The translations under genes were made by a program, and so were the position numbers. The notes under the pieces are model-generated. The model worked only from the letters and a program-made list of their open reading frames with translations. It ran no database searches and had not been told where the DNA came from. From Nitrososphaeraceae archaeon (GTDB taxonomy: Archaea; Thermoproteota; Nitrososphaeria; Nitrososphaerales; Nitrososphaeraceae), in contig JAJPHM010000023.1 in NCBI GenBank assembly GCA_021325295.1, positions 16,806 to 80,805 on the forward strand: a stretch of 64,000 bases of DNA, read 5' to 3'. Below are positions 59,491 through 64,000 of the stretch, piece after piece; positions within the stretch are counted from its first letter, which is position 1, and each line of letters starts with the position of its first letter.

Positions 59491-60723
59491 CTAATCATAT
59501 TTTTCCTTGAAAGGCGACAGCGACCTCAACTCGCCTACTATTTCAGACAGAGCCTGTACCAGGCTATCGATCTCTTCTCTTGTATTCTGCAAGCCCAGAG
59601 TTATTCGTAATGAACCTGTTATCTCTTCATATGAAAATCCCATCGCCTTCAGTACATGTGAAGGCTTTTGCTTTTTTACCGAGCAGGCAGAGCCGGTCGA
59701 AACAGCAAATCCGTATTCGTCAAGTTTGATAATCATGTCTTCGCCGTTTACACCATAAAATGTAAAGTGCGCATTTGTCGGCAGCCTCTTTGCCTGGTCG
59801 TCAGGACCATTGAGTCTGCAGTGAGCAATCCCACCAAGTACTTTGCTTACCATATAATCACGCAGTTCCCTGACTGCGCCGTACAATCCAATCTTTTCAC
59901 GGGCCAGCTCGCAGGCCTTGCCAAATCCGACAATTCCATGGACGTTCTCTGTGCCTGAGCGCACAAGAAATTCCTGGCCTCCGCCATGGATAAGCGGATG
60001 GAGCATTACGCCATGCCTGATATAGAGGGCTCCAGTACCTTTTGGGCCGTTAATCTTGTGAGACGAGATAGACATAAGGTCTACCTGTGCATTATTGACA
60101 TCTACCGGAATCTTGCCTGCTGCCTGTACTGCATCAGTGTGAAAAAGCGCACCTGCAGCATGCGCTATTGAGGCCAGCTCGGCTACTGGCTGGATCGAGC
60201 CGACTTCGTTGTTTGCATACATGATGCTGACAAGGGCTACTCTGCCGGCCTTTTTGGAGATAGTATCCTTCAGGTCAGACGGCCTGACAAGGCCGTCAGC
60301 TGTGACTGGTAGATAGACAATATCAAAGCCACTGCTTTCCAAGGCCTTACACGGCTCGAGAATGGCATCATGCTCTATGCTGCTTGTTATGATGCATCGC
60401 CTCTCGGGGTCCTGTTTGCGTGCCTGGAGTGCTGCACCCTTGATTGCAAGATTGTCTGCTTCAGTACCACCTGAAGTAAAGATAATTTCACGCGGCCTTG
60501 CACCTATCAGATCTGCGACCCGCCTTCTGGCAAGTTGCAGTGCCCTGCCTGTATCTCTGCCAAATCTGTGGATGGAGGAAGGATTGCCGTACTGTTCCTT
60601 CAGATAAGGGATCATTTCGACAATGACTGCATCATCTACTGGAGTGGAAGCAGCATTGTCAAGGTATACTGTTTTCCTGTTTCTTCCCGCAGTGCCTGAA
60701 ATCATGATTGTATCCAAACACAT
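59491..60723 (-). CDS. Cysteine desulfurase (IscS/NifS family)
   Basis: A 410-residue PLP enzyme. DNAASTPVDDAVI at the start, FTSGGTEADNLAI, the PLP Lys in SISSHKINGPKGTGALY, FLVRSGTENVHGIVGF, and the persulfide Cys in STGSACSVKKQKPSHVL. It mobilises sulfur from cysteine for Fe-S clusters or thiolation. It sits downstream of larE on the same strand. The ATG for MISGTAGRN (60705) is a likely alternative start. Confidence 0.93.
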   Translation of the reverse strand: MCLDTIMISGTAGRNRKTVYLDNAASTPVDDAVIVEMIPYLKEQYGNPSSIHRFGRDTGRALQLARRRVADLIGARPREIIFTSGGTEADNLAIKGAALQARKQDPERRCIITSSIEHDAILEPCKALESSGFDIVYLPVTADGLVRPSDLKDTISKKAGRVALVSIMYANNEVGSIQPVAELASIAHAAGALFHTDAVQAAGKIPVDVNNAQVDLMSISSHKINGPKGTGALYIRHGVMLHPLIHGGGQEFLVRSGTENVHGIVGFGKACELAREKIGLYGAVRELRDYMVSKVLGGIAHCRLNGPDDQAKRLPTNAHFTFYGVNGEDMIIKLDEYGFAVSTGSACSVKKQKPSHVLKAMGFSYEEITGSLRITLGLQNTREEIDSLVQALSEIVGELRSLSPFKEKYD

Positions 60724-60890
60724 CCTGCTATTCTGTTACGTTTGATTCTGCTTTCATTCCTTCCTTCATATTCTCCCATCTGCATCATCCGCCGATTTGT
60801 TACGCAATTTGTAACGAGTCAACGAGCCTTCCATCTCCAGTGTAATAGCTGAATATCAAACCGATCATTAATTAATCAATCAACCGCCAC

Positions 60891-61823
60891 TCAGTCAATA
60901 ACCACAAGATTCCCTGTCCTGTACCCGCCAGCATCAAATGAGACGAACCTGAAGCCAAGCTCCTTGAGCTTCGTATTCAGGATCGCCAGCTTGGCCACGT
61001 CGAAGAGCTTGGTCATCTCGTCGGTTGCAACTTCAATTCTTGCGATCTCACCGTGGTCCCTTACGCGCAACTGCCGGACGCCAAGCATGCTTTTTGCCAT
61101 AACTTCAGCATCTTCGATCCTTTTTAGCTTCTCAAAAGTTACGGGCACACCACGGGGAATTCTGGAAGCAAGACAGGCATTTGAAGGCCTGTCATGTACA
61201 GAAAGACCAAACCGATGCGCAATATTGCGCACCTGCTGTTTGGATACTCCAAGCTCGGCAAGCGGGCTCCTTATGCCGTTTTCTCTGAGGGCCTTGATTC
61301 CGGGGCGGTAATCCTTCAGGTCATCGGCATTGGTCCCATCTACAACAAGGTCTATCCCTTCTTTCTGTGCTTCAGCGCGAAGATGAGTTCCAAGCTCAGA
61401 TCTGCAATAGTAGCACCGCATGCTGTCATTTTTTACAAATTCGGGGTTGTCAAGTTCGCTGTACTGGATAATGCGGTGGTCAATGCCTATTTCGTTTGCA
61501 ACTCTTTTTGCTGCAGCCAGCTCTTCGCTGGCAAGAGTTTTGTAATCTGCAGTAATGGCCACTGCTCTTGTGCCAAATGCCTTTGCCGCAGCCAGCGCCA
61601 CTACTGCACTGTCAACTCCGCCTGAAAGTGCCACGACGGCGCTGTCTCCGTTTGCTCTGAACCACTCTGTCAGAATGGACAGATCTGCGTTCTTGATGGT
61701 ATGTCTTTGCTTGCGCTCAGCGCTCATTTCGCTGCTGTACAGACTATTTCCTCCTGAACGGCTGCTCCTATTGTCCATGCCATGCTCCGTAATGCAGTCT
61801 GTATTTTTTTGATTCCATTTCAA
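60891..61823 (-). CDS. larE: LarE-type ATP-dependent sulfur transferase
   Basis: A 310-residue PP-loop enzyme (VALSGGVDSAVVALAAAKAFG) with SMRCYYCRSELGTHL and DGTNADDLKDYRPG. The sacrificial-type Cys is in PSNACLASRIPRG, at the position known for LarE, which donates its own sulfur to the nickel-pincer cofactor precursor. The first ~30 residues (MKWNQKNTDCITEHG) are weak, and MSAERKQRH is a better start. It follows larC by 28 bases. Confidence 0.88.
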   Translation of the reverse strand: MKWNQKNTDCITEHGMDNRSSRSGGNSLYSSEMSAERKQRHTIKNADLSILTEWFRANGDSAVVALSGGVDSAVVALAAAKAFGTRAVAITADYKTLASEELAAAKRVANEIGIDHRIIQYSELDNPEFVKNDSMRCYYCRSELGTHLRAEAQKEGIDLVVDGTNADDLKDYRPGIKALRENGIRSPLAELGVSKQQVRNIAHRFGLSVHDRPSNACLASRIPRGVPVTFEKLKRIEDAEVMAKSMLGVRQLRVRDHGEIARIEVATDEMTKLFDVAKLAILNTKLKELGFRFVSFDAGGYRTGNLVVID

Positions 61824-61851
61824 TTCAACCTATAATTTCCTTTCCTCTACT

Positions 61852-63162
61852 TTACTTTGGTTTCTGCTTCTCATCGTGGCTTTTTTTTGAATTTCTGGGA
61901 TCTGCATAAAGCCTGCCAACTCTATCCATAATATGCGCACTTACTATCTCTAGCACTCTTTTAACAGGCATCCCTGTCCTTGACGCAATAATTTTAATGT
62001 CTTCAAATTCAGGTTTCGCGCTCAGCAGCGCACCATGGCTGTCCCTTACAATCTTTGTATGAACATTAAAGCGGATATTGCAAACATCAACTGGCATGAT
62101 CATGATGGCTCTTGGCAGGACAAACCTTTCAACTTCTTGGACTCTGACCCCGAGAGTGCCGGATTCTTCGAAAAGCACCTGCAACATGCCATGAAGATCG
62201 GCGTTATCTGATATAATCTTAATGAGATATGCAGGCCTGTTCTTTTTTGAAATTGCAGAAGTCACAGTTACATCTCTTGCCCCCGCAGCCTCTAGCCTCT
62301 CGATAAGGTTGCCAATTATTTCACCCGTCACATCATCGATATTGGTTTCAATTACGGACACAGTATCTCTGTTTGCTTCTGCGACAAGGCCTGACCTTCC
62401 CACCACGATCCTCAGGACGTTTGGCATGCCGGGAGTCTTGGCCTGCCCTGCGCCGTAGCCTATCTTTTCCGGAGAAAGGCTTGGATAGAACTTGACGCTT
62501 CCGCTTGCAAGGTTAACAAGCATGGCAGCGCCCGTTGGTGTTGTCAGTTCTCTTTCTGCCTGCCCTCCAATTAGCGTAAACTTTTTGCCTTTGAATATCT
62601 CTAAAATAGCACTTGCTGGGTTTGGGATTTTGCCGTGAGAAAATCTGACAAACCCTCCTCCTACTGCAACCGCGGTGGAAAAAATCTTTGATTCAAAAAG
62701 CCCAAGGTCCTGCAGAGCGGTTGCACACCCGACAAGGTCTGCCATTGTATCTATGCTTGAAGCCTCATGAAGGTGGACCCTGCTGTACTCTTCTCCGTGT
62801 ATAACCGACTCTGCTGCAATTATTGTCTTCATTGATTCCAAGGCAAAGGTCTTGGACCTCTGTTCAAGTCCAAGGGAGTCGCAACACAGTGCCAGTGATC
62901 TGTACATGTCTATACCCCGGCGCTCATGGACCCTGTCTTTATACGAAAACTGGAACTCTGTTGCGCTAAAGCCGTGTGATACCGTCTTGGCAAAAGAGGC
63001 CTTTGTGATTGTGCTTCCCTTCAGAAAATCCTGGCAGGCGAAGATGGAATTGACAACCTTGTCCTTGTTTGCGCCAGCATCAACTAGGCTTGATAGGAGC
63101 ATGTCGCCGGAAATTCCCGCAAGCTGTGAGTCGATTACTGCAATAACTCCTGCTCTGGTCAT
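61852..63162 (-). CDS. larC: LarC-type nickel insertion protein (DUF111)
   Basis: A 436-residue protein: VIDSQLAGISGDMLLSSLVD, RVHLHEASSIDTMADLVG, FSHGKIPNPASAIL and ELTTPTGAAMLVNLAS. This is the LarC/DUF111 family, which puts nickel into the pincer cofactor of lactate racemase and its relatives. It is uninterrupted in one frame, unlike the lactobacillal version made by frameshifting. A cofactor-using LarA-type enzyme or LarB is not present in the window. Confidence 0.9.
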   Translation of the reverse strand: MTRAGVIAVIDSQLAGISGDMLLSSLVDAGANKDKVVNSIFACQDFLKGSTITKASFAKTVSHGFSATEFQFSYKDRVHERRGIDMYRSLALCCDSLGLEQRSKTFALESMKTIIAAESVIHGEEYSRVHLHEASSIDTMADLVGCATALQDLGLFESKIFSTAVAVGGGFVRFSHGKIPNPASAILEIFKGKKFTLIGGQAERELTTPTGAAMLVNLASGSVKFYPSLSPEKIGYGAGQAKTPGMPNVLRIVVGRSGLVAEANRDTVSVIETNIDDVTGEIIGNLIERLEAAGARDVTVTSAISKKNRPAYLIKIISDNADLHGMLQVLFEESGTLGVRVQEVERFVLPRAIMIMPVDVCNIRFNVHTKIVRDSHGALLSAKPEFEDIKIIASRTGMPVKRVLEIVSAHIMDRVGRLYADPRNSKKSHDEKQKPK

Positions 63163-63328
63163 CGAGCTGCAAGTTATCAGGATTGTTTCAATATATTATA
63201 TTATTTGCCTCTGGCGTATGTCTGTCACTACGTGCCAAGCCGTGTGGTAGTCATGATCGTGGACTACAGCGGCAGCGCCTGTCGTTTTCTTTGTTGATAT
63301 ACATACCTACTCGCAGTGTGCTAACCTG

Positions 63329-63916
63329 TTATAGTCCGCTTCCGAACGAATAACTGCTGGGTATGGTGCTAGGCTTTGACCCGTATACAAGGGCAATTTC
63401 CTCGTGCGAGTCGAGCACAACATCACGGTAGCTTTCTTGCACCTGGGCTCCATTCACGTAGACCTGCGGGGTTGATTCTCCGCCTGTCTGGTTTGAGATC
63501 TGTGAGTTTGGCTGGGTCTGGCTCCAGATGTCAAAAAAGTCTCCAAGGGTATACGATCTGGTATCCGGCGACTCGACATGTATTATGCCGTCTGTCTGAT
63601 GGGTGTGCAGCCAGTACAAACACTTTCCAGTTATGCCTATCTGAGCGGGCACCGTGAAGGGCTTGCCGTCAATGAACACATCAAGATGGGCATGGATGTG
63701 GTATGTAGTGCGCTCTAGGCTGTTGCACTGGATGCCATCTATAGTAGGAGCAAGAGAAGACTGTGGCACAAATATTATCGCCGATATCACTCCGATAGCT
63801 ATGATCGGGACTACTATTGCCGATATTATCTTTATATAACGCCTGCTGCGCCTTCGCCTGATGGAAAAGTAACTTTCAGGCCTGTCGTCGTCTTCAGTTT
63901 TCTTGTTGTCTTTCAT
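63329..63916 (-). CDS. Membrane-anchored His-rich extracytoplasmic protein
   Basis: A 195-residue protein. The cytoplasmic N-terminus is basic (SIRRRRSRRYIK), followed by one transmembrane helix (residues 28-51) and an outer domain. The outer domain contains histidines in YHIHAHLDVFIDG and LYWLHTHQTDGIIHVES, spaced as in a metal site. The remainder is LGDFFDIW and SHEEIALVYGS. I do not know the family name. A copper- or metal-related role is possible for an ammonia oxidiser; this is inference. Confidence 0.65.
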   Translation of the reverse strand: MKDNKKTEDDDRPESYFSIRRRRSRRYIKIISAIVVPIIAIGVISAIIFVPQSSLAPTIDGIQCNSLERTTYHIHAHLDVFIDGKPFTVPAQIGITGKCLYWLHTHQTDGIIHVESPDTRSYTLGDFFDIWSQTQPNSQISNQTGGESTPQVYVNGAQVQESYRDVVLDSHEEIALVYGSKPSTIPSSYSFGSGL

Positions 63917-64000
63917 TCATTCATTTCAATCCCGAGGCCAGACCAGTGGACTGGCCATGACTACTTTTTACACTATAAATTCTATTATAATTATCTTGTG

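Noticed and set aside
1..64000. CRISPR arrays, insertion sequences or prophage genes
   Set aside because: No regularly spaced repeats, transposase, integrase or capsid-like proteins were seen; the only mobile element supported is the MCM intein.

Overview
The window looks like a chromosomal segment of an ammonia-oxidising thaumarchaeon (Nitrososphaerota), most likely a Nitrososphaera-type soil lineage. The support is a single uninterrupted gene for RNA polymerase A'/A'' after rpoH and rpoB, archaeal MCM, GINS and RFC, Kae1 and Bud32, Hel308, Taw1, an acyl-CoA carboxylase operon of the type used in the thaumarchaeal 3-hydroxypropionate/4-hydroxybutyrate cycle, and secreted proteins ending in a PEFG-type sorting tail. 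Genus assignment is inference; no rRNA gene is present.

Layout. 0-13.9 kb is core informational DNA: a phospho-sugar transferase, Hel308, MCM interrupted by an intein in its Walker A motif, GINS, the RFC small subunit, ITP pyrophosphatase, Bud32, Kae1 and a TGS-domain GTPase. 13.9-22.2 kb is accessory. It holds an intact HicAB pair, a Fic/Doc toxin with its partner (both broken), the 3' half of a PIN toxin with an intact antitoxin, a large winged-helix/nucleotidyltransferase protein, and two frameshifted orphan antitoxins. Inside it lies an intact queC-queE-folE deazapurine operon. 22.4-32.4 kb carries a class III cyclase-like protein and two very large secreted proteins. These two are divergent, and both have lost their 5' ends at a common junction near 28.45 kb. 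32.4-36.4 kb has an intact VapBC, a ZIP transporter with a tandem metal-repressor-like operator, and a HicB/HicA-like trio.

36.6-40.2 kb holds a zinc ribbon protein, Taw1, a Nif3-like protein, an intron-containing tRNA-His, an odd class II tRNA on the opposite strand, and a small PEFG protein whose whole body is duplicated at the end of the giant metalloprotease. 40.5-51.5 kb is the transcription/translation operon rpoH-rpoB-rpoA-L30e, a short insertion of small genes, then nusA-S12-S7. 51.7-55 kb holds an unknown protein coupled to the RFC large subunit plus two small thaumarchaeal-type proteins. 55-58.7 kb is the acyl-CoA carboxylase operon. 58.8-64 kb holds a peroxiredoxin, a cysteine desulfurase, LarE and LarC of nickel-pincer cofactor synthesis, and a membrane-anchored His-rich protein.

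The genes fit together as a replication island (MCM, GINS, RFC), tRNA modification functions (Kae1/Bud32, QueC/QueE/FolE, Taw1), carbon fixation, and sulfur/nickel cofactor supply. The most unusual parts are the cluster of decaying toxin-antitoxin loci, the double 5' truncation at 28.45 kb, the MCM intein, the metal-operator pair before the ZIP gene and the class II tRNA with an Ile-like anticodon. All functional calls are made by eye from protein motifs, without database searches.
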